The position numbers and the translations under genes are program-made. From Tubiluchus corallicola (taxonomy: Eukaryota > Priapulida > Priapulimorpha > Priapulimorphida > Tubiluchidae): DNA of 64,000 nucleotides. The number at the start of each line of letters is the position of its first letter. Positions within the stretch are counted from its first letter, which is position 1. The DNA is taken from contig JAQGDQ010000404.1 in assembly GCA_030141605.1 (NCBI GenBank), positions 62,001 to 126,000 on the forward strand. The letters run 5' to 3'. Shown piece after piece: positions 13,269-26,100 of this stretch. The notes under the pieces are model-generated. The model ran no database searches, was not told where the DNA came from, and saw nothing but the letters and a program-made list of their open reading frames with translations.

Positions 13269-16200
13269 TTAGCTCACTTCAGCTTTGTGATGCAAACCTG
13301 GATAGAATTCTGCGTAATCATATTCTCGGAAGGGTACCGTGTATTCTATATATCCTAAAATAGACATTACATTACAAGTACATATTTAGCTTCTAAAATA
13401 CATTCACCTAAGATTATATTACCTCTTAGTGGTCAGAAATGCAACCGTAATACCTTCAGGAGCAGTGGCATCGATTTTATAGTTTATACACAGAACAAGA
13501 CTGCCAATTTTAATTTACACACCCAGCTTTAATCAAATATTTGGAAAATACATTTATTAATGCTATTCTACTTATTTGGCAGTAAGTTAACAGTAACCAA
13601 CTTAGCTGCACAGATTTTGAACGATAGTGACTTGCATGCTTTTCTAAATTTCCAATGTTGTCACGGAGTCAGTATTATGATTTACCTTTCCATTGTACTT
13701 GTACTCACGCAACAGCCCAGTAGAATATCACTCAAAACGTTGCAATTGGATGAAATTTATCCACCCACTTTTGGGAGTGCCAATACAACAGTCCCATCAT
13801 ATTAAGTACATTACTGGTTTTAGTTTATCTCATTCAGCAGCTTTCAGAAAATTTTACACGTTTATTATGCAATTAAGACTTCTGAGTGAAATTTTAACTG
13901 TTGCATATATCTGGATGACTTCTGATTCCTTAACACAGCAATAGCTCACACAAAACACGAACATGGTGTCTCGATCACATACAGAGATACCACAGACATA
14001 AGAAGAATGTCTGCAACTGCTTTAGCAGACAGAATTATGCCAACATCGATAATGACGTTAGTTTTAGCAGAAAAAAACATATTACAGTTTGAGCTGTACT
14101 TCAACAATACGACTAATTGTCAGATTCCTTACAAATGCAATTGCGAACAAGTGTTTCTCTAGTCAGCTCAAAGTTAGCATCAATATAGCACTTACCGTAA
14201 TCTTTGGCTTTTTCAATAGAAATGAGCAACCGTGTGTGCTGCTTCATACAAATGCCAGTTTTTAAAACTTTCAGTGTTTCTCCAGTGTGCGGTGATATGA
14301 ATTGCTTTAGCAATTTCACATTCTGAAATGGACAGTTTTGCATGATAACTGTGCACACTTTATTTTACTGAAAGCACAACCTCACAATTACTTTGAAATA
14401 ATATGAAACATTTTACAGACTTGAATGGAAAAAGCAAAACAAGGTAAAAATGTAGCAGCTACTGAAGCCCAGTCTAATATTGCACAATCATTTTATGTTC
14501 TTTTCAGCATGCAATAAGTAAAGCAAAAAACGTGCAAACAGAAAATATTAAAAAAGGTAAAAAATCGGCTTTTCGTTATAAGCTATACGGATGGTCGCTT
14601 AGATGGTGAGAGCAATTTTTTTGTGAAATTTGCAAAGTTGTTCAAAAACCAGCAGTTCACGTGACGGAGTCGTACAAGTGGTCTGGTTGTCATGCTCAAC
14701 AAGTTTCTTTAAATAACAGGGCAAAAAATACAAACAAGCATTATAGCTTCTGTGCAGATTCCGTCAGAATAAATTCATGCGTTTGAATGGAGACTGTGCA
14801 TTGACCAAAATAAGTTAATTATAATAACTTTATTTCTACTGAATTCACATTTCTCTTCATTTCTGTTATGATCCACTATACTGTTGTTAACTTCTGATGC
14901 AAGTTAGATGTGAATCGATACGATATAAGTTACAATTTATATCAAATCAATCGTTCATACGGTAAGATACCACTGACGCATTTGCCCCTCACCCTTTATC
15001 CTGTAGAGTGCACAGCGAAAACTAGACAAACTGGATGTTTGCAAAGAGTGTATATGTGACGAGAAATCCCAGTCGTAGATAAAGAACGGGTTTCAAAGAT
15101 AGTAATCATATAGTATCGGCCTCGGTCACAGTTACAATCATTATTATGAAATTCTTTGATACTAAACATTTTAAAATTTTTATTATTACATTTCCACGTT
15201 TTGTTAAATATTGCAGCTGAGAACCAATTATGAGTTAAAGGCACAATGTGTGTAATAACTGATGACACACTGACGTGAAGGAAAAATTGTTTCTGTTTCT
15301 GCATATTGTCCATTAATAGTCGTATCTTTGCTTATGTTGAATGAATATTCTTAGTGCCAAAATGATTTTAAACATCTAAGAAAAGCAACACGTTTAATAC
15401 GTGGCTGATAGGAAAACAAAAATTAGTTAATATTACAATAAATGATGGCTGATTTAACAGTTATTATAATAGGTGTAGCACAAGGTACAGTATTTTGCAT
15501 GTGTTTCTGCTACTTGACTCTAACAACTAGGCACAGTGTTATAGTTTGTAAGTCATGAAAAATAGGATTACAATAGAAGACATAGATTTGGCATCACGAT
15601 CCCAAGAAATGTGACTTCATTCATGTATATGAATTCATGATTTCTACAGGCATTAAATGGAACTTGGAAATTGTTATGTCTTTGATAAGTTTACTACTTG
15701 AATAATAACAATTTATGCAGCCATGACTTCAACTATATAATTTGTGCCAGCTATGCACCAGGCAGCCACAATGATAAATTTTTCAATGTTACCTTATAAT
15801 CTAATACCAGAAACTCATCTCTGCAAATTGGACAAGGGTTGCCACTTGAGATCCTTTGTGCTCGCTGAAAAACACAAATTTTACCATTTTCTTAGATGCT
15901 TATAGCAGGCTGGAGTACAGCTCATTATCATGGACAATCCTGTAAGATGACATACTGAACTAGGAGAGATGTCTAGGGATACATCCTACCAAAATAGCCA
16001 GGGGCAGCATGGCAGACAAAGTCATCCAGAGGCAGTTTTCTGGATAGCCACTCATACAATTAATGATTAGGTTTCGCACTGCTTATCTTTGGCTGCTAAT
16101 CACACACTGTGACCACTCAGCTATTCCTACCTTTTTATAGAAAAGTTGAGCTGTGTTTGAAAAATATATGAAGAAAATCAAAAGTTGTGACACTGTAAGA

Positions 16201-19113
16201 ATTTTAGTCCTACAAATTCCAAAAAGGTATTGACAAAAGCAATATTGGAAATAATATCAAAGTATCGAAAAATCAACTAACAATCAATGAAATCTTCAAT
16301 TTTTAACTCTTTTTTTGGCTGATACATGTGATATTAAAGAAATTTGTTATAAAAAAAAATCTGAAAAAGTATTCTGATACAGAGTATAACATACTATGCA
16401 GGTCTTCCTCGTTCTTTTTGGTTGAAATTGGCCTTTGAAATTTCTCCGATAATTCTTCCATACTGGATCATCGCCATATGTATCTTTGTAAGCTGAAAAT
16501 AGGACAGTTATTCACACAAAATGATACTATAGCCATTTTTGCAATGTACAAACTCTTCAGTTGTAAAATAATGTGAAACAATTAGAATAAAGAAATCAGC
16601 ATTGCAACATATCACAGAACTATACTGAGAAATAACTGTGCTGCTTTACCTTCACTGAACGAGAAATGTAGACAAAATTGGTATCTGCTTTTTATTCATT
16701 GAAAACTGTTGTATGTGCTTATATACTTGAAACTTCGACATTTGGAACTTCGAATGAATTCAGGAATTGGCGGACATAAGTACATAATGTACATAAGTCA
16801 GCAAATAAAAACAAACTGTACTTGCATGATATAATAAAACACAAACGATTCACTTCATCTCTTATGTTTATACTAACAGGACAATGCAAATTAGTTAAAC
16901 AAATGTAAGTCATTGAAATCTATGGCTTGGACACACAGCCAATGTAACACTTCGCAGAGATATGCACTACCTTTTTTATGATAAAATTTGAATTCGTGAA
17001 CTTGCTAACACTGTGGCTGTCACTTTTTACAACAACGTTGTCTTTAAATCAAGCCACAATGATGCATACCTTTGCTATTTAAATATTTTATGCTTGTTTC
17101 AACAGAAACCTGGCGAGAGCGATCTTTAGGATCAGGATTTCTTTCGGTCTCTGTTAGCTGCAAACTTTCAGGAGTTTCTTCAATATCCTCAACATCAACA
17201 TCAGCATCCGCATCAGTAATAGTACAGTAAAAATGTAAAGTTTGCGTCGGTAGCAAGCATTTCACCTGAAAAATTAAATACATTAAATGAAATTCTATTT
17301 GATTTTACCCAAAACATTTTAGTTGTTATAAAAAACCCTCAGCTTCAGCATTACAAGATTTATCTGAATTTGAGGACAATATTAAGATGCCCCATAAGGA
17401 TATCTTCAAACACAAATTCTCAAGACGTGCAAACTACTTTCCTAATCAGTTCGCTTTTCCCCTACAGCTACTATTTTTCTGTTATTTCTTCTATAATTTC
17501 CTACATATGTGATGTCAGGAAGAGGTTATTGTAGAATAACATCTCCCTGGTTATACTAATTTTATTTCGTCAGGATCAGGTAAAGAATTCCAAATTAGAG
17601 GCCCATAGGCTATAAAACACTTAGTAACATCGGTGCAAGCATATTCTGAATAATTATAATGACGATAATTAATGAGCATTATAATTAGTGGGCCGATCAA
17701 CATTTTTGGGTACCGAGCCGATCACGAGCCAAGCCGAACAACTTCGCTGTTCATCGATACCGATTGATCACAACGTCGGATAAAATACGTAAATACTACT
17801 TCTATAAAAATCATCTTTGAACTACGTTGTCTTATCAGTTATTTTACAAGCCAAAGGAGACTACCCACAAGACTCCAATAATGAAACTTCGTCATTTAAC
17901 TGTAATCAGTTATTTGATTTTCAGAACTTTATTAACTTTATTAATAAAGTAAAATAAAAACCTAATGTTTTAATGGAACATTGAAGCCTTGCTGAGCTAC
18001 ATAAATTAATAATTTCTATGTTAGGTGCCAAGAATTTTCAACTCCTTGGCCAATGAAGCAGACAAGCAAAGTAGGTGTGCAAAACTTAATACGTTTATTT
18101 ATTTCCATTAAAATGTATTGCCGTTTACTAGTAGCTGATACCTTAGTGAGATGTAAGTGAATTTATTTATTTACCCTGGAAATGAACGGTTAAACGCGTA
18201 GATAACCTATTAGCTTTGAACAGTCCAAGTTGCTGACAAGCAGCGGCATCCAGGCTCACCATTGAACAACTTTCTCATCTATCCGTTACGTGTCTAGTGC
18301 TACACTACAGGGGGAGGGGTGGGGATGTTTGCATAAATGGCTTTGTAAGCTTATGTAATACGTGCATACTAGAACAAGTGAGAACAGGGCATGCCATAGT
18401 TCTGGCTAATCTACCTGACTTGATTAATCTTGTCAGATAGTCAAATTTACCGTACTTTGCACTAAAGTTCCTTTCCATATGCATCGAGCACACTTTTGTA
18501 TAAACCGTGTGCAAGATAAACCTATGCGAATTGAACTTCAAGATTGTATACATGTAAAGTCATACTTTTTGTGATGCACGATTCTAAACAAATTAAGCAG
18601 GCAAAGATTGGTGGAAATTTATGGCTTCATTTCATATTCATTTAAAGGAGTTGCTGTTTAGTGGGCACCAACAAAGTAAGGCATATTACATGTATATATT
18701 GTTGTCTGTATAAAAATTAAAAGCTTTTAGTTTTATGAAAGTTAACTATTTTGGTATCGATCTCGCTAGCGCACTGTGAATACAGAAAAACTATGTAGAC
18801 ACAAAAGCAACTGGCAAAGATTAGATAGTGAAAGCAGGCGACTTGTATGATCAAGGTATAGAGACCGTGTCGTAAAGTGCAGGCCTACTTAAACGTTGAT
18901 TCTTCAAAAATCGACAGGTAAACAATGATTTTCATGAGACATTAATCCTACAATTTTAACTACCATATGACTTCAAGTTAACAAACCGACCTTACTGAGA
19001 TTAGGCCTTAACATGTTTGGCTTTCCTTGCAACACATATCGGCTGCAAATTCGTACTTGCTGAACAAACATCATTTGCTGAAAAATTTGTAAACTTCTCC
19101 TGAAGGCTGCCAT
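13269..19113 (-). CDS. MRPS18B: Mitochondrial ribosomal protein S18B, 6 exons
   Basis: Nuclear-encoded bS18-family protein of the mitochondrial small ribosomal subunit. Exons in transcript order: 19057-19113, 17070-17265, 16395-16492, 15793-15864, 14196-14322, 13269-13354; total 211 residues plus stop, phases closing. Exon 1 encodes a basic, Gln-rich presequence-like start, [15 protein letters not shown]. The identifying block is split over three exons: [13 protein letters not shown] and RTRKTCI, then [10 protein letters not shown], then [15 protein letters not shown] and TGICMKQH. These match the S18B core, including the CPxC pair. The protein stops soon after the bS18 core, lacking the longer C-terminal tail of the human protein. 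The donor of exon 1 was chosen by phase (CAGCAA before GTACGA); a GTAAGG further on would break the frame, and an extra exon cannot be excluded. Confidence 0.9.
15960..16135 (-). mobile_element. tRNA-derived SINE candidate in MRPS18B intron
   Basis: Read on the minus strand, box A TAGCTGAGTGG (complement of 16113-16123) is followed about 40 bases later by a box B-like GTGCGAAACCT and then a non-tRNA body with a GGATAGCC/GGCTATCC-type inverted segment. The head resembles a decayed tRNA with a variable arm. No terminal duplication was identified; the ends are estimates. Confidence 0.42.
17652..17780. repeat. Inverted repeat plus GATC-rich possible hAT end
   Basis: AATTATAATG at 17652-17661 is perfectly inverted as CATTATAATT at 17677-17686. 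Just beyond, 17690-17775 has GGGCCGATCAAC, TACCGAGCCGATCACG and GATACCGATTGATC, a composition unlike the surroundings and reminiscent of hAT terminal regions. No partner end was located, so the identity is tentative. It lies in MRPS18B intron 1. Confidence 0.3.
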
Positions 19114-19899
19114 TTTATTTGACGCGCGTGATGCGGCGTCATTTCCCGAGAGTTTGATCTAGGGTTGCCTTCTTAAATTTAAAAACCACCTTTGCAGCTA
19201 ACTCTATTATTTTGGCTATTTTTAGACTTTAATTTAGTCTAAGGAACCCAAGTACTGGGTTATATCATACCCTCAATCTCTAAGCATTCAGTTTGGTTTT
19301 CACCAAAAGATTCTCACATGCATGGATTTGACACAAATACAACTAGATTAAATTTTAACTAATTAAAATTAGCTTTCAAACAAGCACTGCAAAAAGAAAA
19401 GGAACCACGAAAAGGACAGCTGCTTAGTTTCATCAATTTCATCCAAAAAATCTTATCAACACACCATTAGATATCAAAAATACAGAGACGTGGGAGGTTG
19501 CGGGTGACGGGAGGGGGGGTGGCATGGTCTAAAGTGATTGCAAGGGTCATGTCAGAGGACGTGTGACACCAGAGATGATGATGATGATTTCACACAGAAA
19601 GACTTCATTGGAACCAAAGCTTATGAATTACTGCCATGAGATCCACCATGAAAAGTCCAATACAGGTCACTTGGCTTTCCTGTGGCTTCACATCGGAATC
19701 TCTTCCAGTTGGATGGCACTTATTTCTAAATGCAAACTTAGTCTTGTAACACATCATCTTATTATCAAAATGAGTCCCCAGCCACCTTTTTACGTTCAGG
19801 GCTTGGTTATTTCGGACATTTACTTTCTTCAGTTTATCAGTCATACAATTATCGACATACAAACGACCATTACTTGCATCCATTCTTTCATTCAATTTT

Positions 19900-20380
19900 T
19901 CATACATTAATAATAATATTTAATGTTCTGTAGTGGCTTCACTGTTTAAACATAATGAGCACTTGATCTCTCCTTTAACCTTATTTTGGTAGTTTGCTTC
20001 AACTCTGACCATATTTAGTTTCCACTTTGTAATACTGTTAACTGTTTTTTCTGCACTTTCTACAACATAATTCATTGGTTTACCGTTTACCACGCTGTTT
20101 TACTTTTTTACTTAAAAATCGCAGCTTTGTTTTGCTTCTAGTTTTTGCCACACTTTCATTTTCCAAAATGATTTATTGCACATTTAATTTCTTTTTTTCA
20201 CACTGGTTTTTTTTAATAATTGTTCACATTATATCTAAGCTGTATTTCTTTGCTATTTCTTTCATAGTTTAATACCAGTCGCCTTTAATAGTTGTTTGTG
20301 AAATGCTTTTTAATATTTATGTACGTCTCTGTCCTTATCAGAATTCACTAATGCTCTTAACTAACCACATAATTTTTTTA
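19900..20380 (-). mobile_element. 3' end fragment of a LINE related to the one at 60-64 kb
   Basis: Conceptual minus-strand translation with frameshifts and stops aligns with the C-terminal part of the LINE at 60231-61082. Examples are KEIAKKYSLDI versus REIASMYALDI, KLRFLSKK versus KLRFMKNS, and TKWKLNMVRVEANY versus TEWKLNMVNLKCNY. The terminal zinc-knuckle-like C-x2-C...TTEH is kept here. The 5' part of the element is missing, typical of a 5'-truncated insertion, and the copy is dead. Confidence 0.7.
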
Positions 20381-21389
20381 TAATGAATCCTTAATTGTTC
20401 AAAGGGCAAAATTGTGAGTATTAACAATAAGCCCCAATAACTAGTACTAAATAACAAATAAGAACCAATAGCTAGTACTAATTCTTTGACTTATTATCAT
20501 CACTCCTGGGTGTGTGTTTAATTAGATCAGAATCAGAAAAATTGACAGCCTGTAGAGTACATGTATTCTACGTAGTGTAAACGTGATTTAATAGAAACAT
20601 TAATGTGTGACATATTTCGGCGCATTTAATAAGCTTGCATTGGTCGTTTTGGTGAAAAACTCCATTCCCTGGCAACTCTAGCATTTTAACGCCAGCCGTG
20701 AGCAAAAAGTGTACCAGTTATTATTCGGCGACACCACGTTGTAGCGTTTTTTTTGTTCGTGCCACTCATTCTAGTCAGCATAGAAAAAATCATAGCCCAT
20801 TTTTGCGCATTAGAAAATGTCCGTGTGACTAAAACTATTATCTAGCTTTTTTCATCTAAAATTACCAATGGTTTTCCGTTGTCAGTCAGAAGAACATTCC
20901 ACAAGAATTATCGTACGTAAGTAACATAACATTAACAGTGGACACGCGGGCTGTGTGACTTAGTCGAGTTTTTGTGTGGAATTTCGTTATTTTATTGTTC
21001 ATTGATGATTGATTTTGTGTCGTTTTTAATCTGTCACATAAGCTGCCATCGAAACTTTTCGTATTTACTGTACTGACTCAAATGTCGCTCCTATTCCGAA
21101 GAAGATGCGTATCTTACTCCGCATCTCGGTACCCTACTGCTTAAGATGAAGTTTTCAGGAATCCGTGCTAATTAATTAAAACGGTTTTACTTTTTCTTAA
21201 CTCGTTGTAAACAGCGAATTGTTATGAATGGTATAACTACAAACTGAACCCGTAGCTAGTAGAATCTGCCAAGGTACCCTTAGTGGCCCTTATTGCTTTC
21301 TTATTTTTATAAAAGAAATCGCTAATTGTGTATCTCCTGGTACAAGCATTCCTTGTATTTGTGGATCTTAAGCCCTATCGCCCAATCTG
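20381..21389. other. Spacer upstream of DHX9 without recognised gene
   Basis: AT-rich sequence between the two LINE fragments. It may hold the DHX9 promoter or a non-coding 5' exon, because the DHX9 start codon is preceded by an acceptor. I see no coding exon, tRNA or clear terminal repeat here. Confidence 0.4.
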
Positions 21390-21960
21390 GGGTGACATGG
21401 ACCAATTTATTTTACAAAATGGTCTCAATGAAATTAAAAAATGATGCAATAAATGGTTAATGCAACTTAACAGAAGTAAATTTTGCTTATTACATGTGTG
21501 GAATAAATCTTGCACACCATATTATATCAGTGAGGGCGTTATAGAAGAGAAATCTTTTGTACTTGATTTAGGCATCTACGTATCCAATGACCTAAAGCAG
21601 AACTCCCATGTTAATCATATAATAGCTCAGACAAATTGGTATAATCAAACATTGTGTCGATTTCAAGATCTGCTATTGTTGTAATCCCTCTGTATAAAGC
21701 GTGTAAAGCGGTTGTTCATCCTATTTTGGAATTTGTATTAGTAGTGTGTGGTCAGTAAAGTTATGTAAAGTTCTTTGAAAGATGCTTTGGAGAAAATTCA
21801 AGACAGATGTATGAGGTTAGTCCAAGATACAGATCCTGCAGTGATGTCCAGTTTGGAACAATGCCAATGTACAGCTCATCTTGTCAATTGTTGTAAAATT
21901 GTGAAAAGACTCTCTCAATTTTACAAGAACAAGATTCCTTCTCAAGCCCCCTCAGAGAAA
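21390..21960 (+). mobile_element. CR1/Jockey-type LINE reverse-transcriptase fragment
   Basis: Frameshifted plus-strand translation matches the C-terminal third of CR1/Jockey-group reverse transcriptases. A NGLNEIKK...CNKWLMQLNRSKF segment is followed by LGIYVSNDLKQNSHVNHIIAQTN, then HPILEF (around 21720) and LKDALEKIQDRCMRLVQ-like sequence (from 21775). Several stops and frameshifts show it is inactive. Only the region after the catalytic motif remains, so it is a 5'-truncated copy. It is a different family from the neighbouring minus-strand LINE fragment. Confidence 0.75.
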
Positions 21961-22579
21961 TATGAGGCCATGATTCCAAAATCTTCATCTTGTGTAGCCA
22001 AACTAACATTCGTTCTCATTTTTTGCTTCTTGTGTGACCCATCCATGGACCTCGCTCTCAGCCGATGTATACTGTAAATGCACCAACTATTGATAAATTT
22101 AAAATAAATGGGAGAAGGGACGTTACATGAGTTGAACTCTAGGTTCTCGTGTCGTTGTAAAGAAGAAGAAGAAGATTGAAAGTATTTGTTGGGTATTTGT
22201 GGATTTGTTTGGTTAATTACTAAGTGCAACACCTTAACATGCCCTTGAACAAGGTTCTAGTTGTTGACTAATTGATTGTTAAGCTAGAATTTAAAATATT
22301 TTGGTTAGAAATGTGATTGTTGTTGTTGAGGTGGTCCGTTACCGAGTGCTTTATTTTCTTGTTCGTTTCCTTTAGCAGTTTTTTTGTTTGTGAATTTGTT
22401 TGCATTTAATTTTTTTATAATTAAAGATGAACACTGTGCTGCTGCAATGTGATAATTCAAAATAAAACTCTCACCTTTTCAAGCCAAATAAAATCAAATC
22501 CATGCTTCCTTATAAAACCGTGTATTTAGCTTTACCAATTTGTCTTGCTTTTTAGATTTTCAGAAGTCAGTAGGATAGG

Positions 22580-23138
22580 ATGGCTACTGAACCTAAAAGT
22601 TTTCTTTATGCTTGGCTGGGAAAGAAAAAATTAACACCATCTTATGAAGAGCGTTCATCTGGATCTAAGCACAAGCCTCGATTTGTGTCTGAAGTATGTT
22701 ATATATTGTTTATAATCACTGGAAGAAAGTACTTGCTGGTAAAGGTTGTAAAATATAATGGACTTAAAGCACATAAAACATAAAATAAATGCGGTACATG
22801 AGCTAGCTATGACTTTGAAGTTTTTAAATACCGTTTACTAGATATTATTTCTTTATAAAATATAAAAGGAAAAGACAATATTCTTATGAAAGTACTTGCA
22901 ATTAGTTGAATTGTTCCCTATGAATGTTTTTTCATAGTCATAAATGTAAAACTAGCTGAAACATGCAAATGCATTTTTCACGAATTTTGTTTTTCAGCTG
23001 AGAGTAGATGGCTACAATTATGTGGCAATTGGCAATTCTACTAATAAGAAGGATGCACAGGCAAATGCTGCAAAGGATTTCATTAATTTTCTCGTTAGAT
23101 CTAATGAACTATCAAAAAATGAATGTCCACAGTTTCTG
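22580..23138 (+). other. DHX9 dsRNA-binding domain 1 (exons 1-2)
   Basis: Residues about 1-85. [16 protein letters not shown] opens the fold, and exon 2 continues with [19 protein letters not shown] and [12 protein letters not shown], the KKxAQxxAA helix that contacts the dsRNA minor groove. The conserved basic pair is intact. Confidence 0.9.
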
Positions 23139-26100
23139 GTAAGCTGCTTTTGTCAATTGTTCTTTCTAAAGCACCTTGGTATCATTTCTTTGTGAAGCGA
23201 ACTTTCATAATGTGACAAGTCTGAAAGCTTGTTAAATTTATTGTGAATGACACAGCTAAAAGAGATGCTGTAATATCTTACTTTAATATTTTTTCAACGT
23301 TGTATCAGCGATAATTTTTGCGTGTGATCTGTGCATTTCAAGTCGCTTATAAAAAACAGTATATAAACAAAAATCATTTTGCTTAGAACAGTGCTGAAAA
23401 GGCTTGTCAGTCTTGCTTGTGGTTTATTCTGCCATCATAAAGTCAGTACGTCATATTCATGTCTCCTAAAGATTTCTTTAACTGAGAAAGTATTATAATA
23501 CAAATTTTAACCAGGCTGCCGTTACTACCAGTGACCGAGTGCTGTCTGGGTCAGATCTGTCTGATTACTAAGTACAGTTCTGCTTGTATTTTATGCCTTT
23601 GGTAATGTCATCTCAGACATTTATTGTTTATAGTGTATAGCAACTTTTGCCAGTCTGTCATTATGTAACGTAAATTCTTAAAAATGTTCTGGATGTGAAA
23701 AGTTCTATAAATATCAAAGATGCAACACTTTCATTTATCAGTGTTTGTGAGTGTCTAAAATACATTTGCCAGTGTTAGCACCAAATAAAACAGAATAAAC
23801 ATTTTTGAAAAAAACTATTTTAGTGTGTATTTAAACCACCCATTAAGTGTTGTTCACAAGTAAAAAAATACATTTTTGTTACTTTAGGCACCTGCACCAG
23901 CTCAGTCAACTGATGTTCCATCATTTAATAGTTCGCTGCCTAGTGGACTTGCCCCGCCTCCACACATTGCTTTACAAGCTGAGCGTATGAGCCAGAGGGC
24001 TGATGGTGAGTTCCATGTAAAAGTAAACTGTGCATTTTATTGAAGATGGGGTTATACAGGGTATTTCACAAGACCCCCAGTATTTATAAAAGTTTGCTTA
24101 AATAGCAATTACAAGAGAAACCACATGGCAATTCAGTTGCTGAGTCTACGGTTCATGACAATTTTGGTAGCATCAAATTTGGCTTTAAAAAGTCTGCTGG
24201 AAAGTCACTAGTACTCCTACAAGTGAGCACCAGCAAGCCAAGCCACATTTTTGTGCGTCTTGGCCATTGAACATTTCATGAGTAACAGAAACACGTGTTT
24301 TCCTCATCTGTTCTTTTAGTATGGGAGGTGTTGCAGCTGGTGGCACACACTTTGCTGTTAGTGTAGCCCCACAAAGCAAGTTGCATGAAGTGTGATATCC
24401 ATGCAATTTTATGCCTCTGCTTTAGATCAGCATAGTAGCAGAAAAAAACGACACAAAACTTCAAGTGTAGACTCGGAAAATTCTCAACTACTTAGTTGGA
24501 GTTTGCCGCAAGATGAGCATCGTTAATTGATTAGTGGCTGAGAAAACTGAAAATCAAGTTAATGAGTGCTTATGAAACTTTTTTTCATATGATCATTCAT
24601 TTTGACAAAGATTGCAAAACAATCTTGTTGAGACAACTTATAGCTAATCATCTGTAAATTAAATAAAAAGGTGTAATTTAAAATCTTTTTTTGGCAAGTG
24701 TTTTGACTTTTTTCAGATGGTTCATCAAGCATGAGACCATATGCCAGAGGTCCACCACAGGAATATTTGGACATGCTGTCTGCTAAACGATTAGAAGAGG
24801 TAACGTGTTATAATACTTTTTAGATTGTTTAGAAAAAGTTGAGAGCTTGAGATAATTTGGCATTAATTTATGCTTCTTTAAGCTGTGAAATGATTAAACT
24901 CTTTTTATCTGCATTTGCCTTTACAGTTGGTGCAGATTGCAGACTCTTTTAACGGTTGTTATAAAAAATTCAAGATACAGTCAAAAATTGACATTTTGAC
25001 AATATGACATTGGTATTTTATATTATTGATTATATTATATTAATGCAATTAAAGCAATTTATGATGAATTTTTAACCCAACAGCTCTAATTAAGTGTAAG
25101 TTCGTGACTGGTGATAAATTTGTTTAGTCGGAAGATCTTGATTTAAATGCTGCTGTTCATGGCAATTGGACTATAGAAAATGCAAAAAGTCGTCTTCACG
25201 GATACCTTCAGCAGAATAAGCAACCAGGTGACTATAAATACAGCACTATTGGGCCTGATCACAATAGGTAAGTACATTGAACATTGAACAACTTCCTAAA
25301 CCTATCTTATAACCATTTGTCTTCACATTTTAGACATTTTCATAGAAAGATTTATCTTAAAATTACGTTCCATTTTTCTGCATTTGCTTTATTTTGTGAT
25401 TTACATGCTGTAAAATGTAAATCATTTATATGCATTCTGAAAAATTAACAATAAAAAGTTGCTGAACAATGTTTTTAATGCAAGCAATGATTTGAAATAA
25501 TCTTTATTAGTGCATTTAATCCACTGCATTTCGAAATAAAATTCCGACTGCACTTTTCAGCCTAGTTACTGAATCTAGAGTTTCCATACTTTTGAACGGT
25601 AGTCCATTGTCAAATAATAATTAGTTGATGTTGTTGTTGATGTTGCTCATTTATTTGTTAAGGAAATACTATGTTTAAACCATCTTTTGACCTAACTATG
25701 TTTTGATATACATTTTTACTAACATTGTTATTTTTCTTATGGAATCTTATGCTCTTGTCTGATGTTATATGTCATTAACAACAACTGCTGACCAAAGACC
25801 TCTCTAATATTCAGTGAAAAAGTAGATAAAGTACACTTGCAAAAAAGCCAAGATTGGATTATTTGCTGAATTTTGAGTGTGTTATTAATATACTGGTATA
25901 TCTCTCAGTGAACAGAGATGTTTCTTGTTCTCAGTTGATTGAGAGTGTATTGCAATGATGTGCATTTGTGCAGTGATCAGTGCTTATTAGTCGATTTGCT
26001 TTTGGCAGAATTACTTTGCCAACAGAACGACTTCTCACCTGCCTTAAACATTACATTTAGCAGCCTCACGTGACATGGTATAGTCTTGTGTTTGAGCCGT

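Noticed and set aside
19605-19907. 100-codon minus-strand open frame next to the old LINE fragment
   Set aside because: I recognise no motif, and no splice or promoter context supports it; it is probably chance or unidentified repeat sequence.
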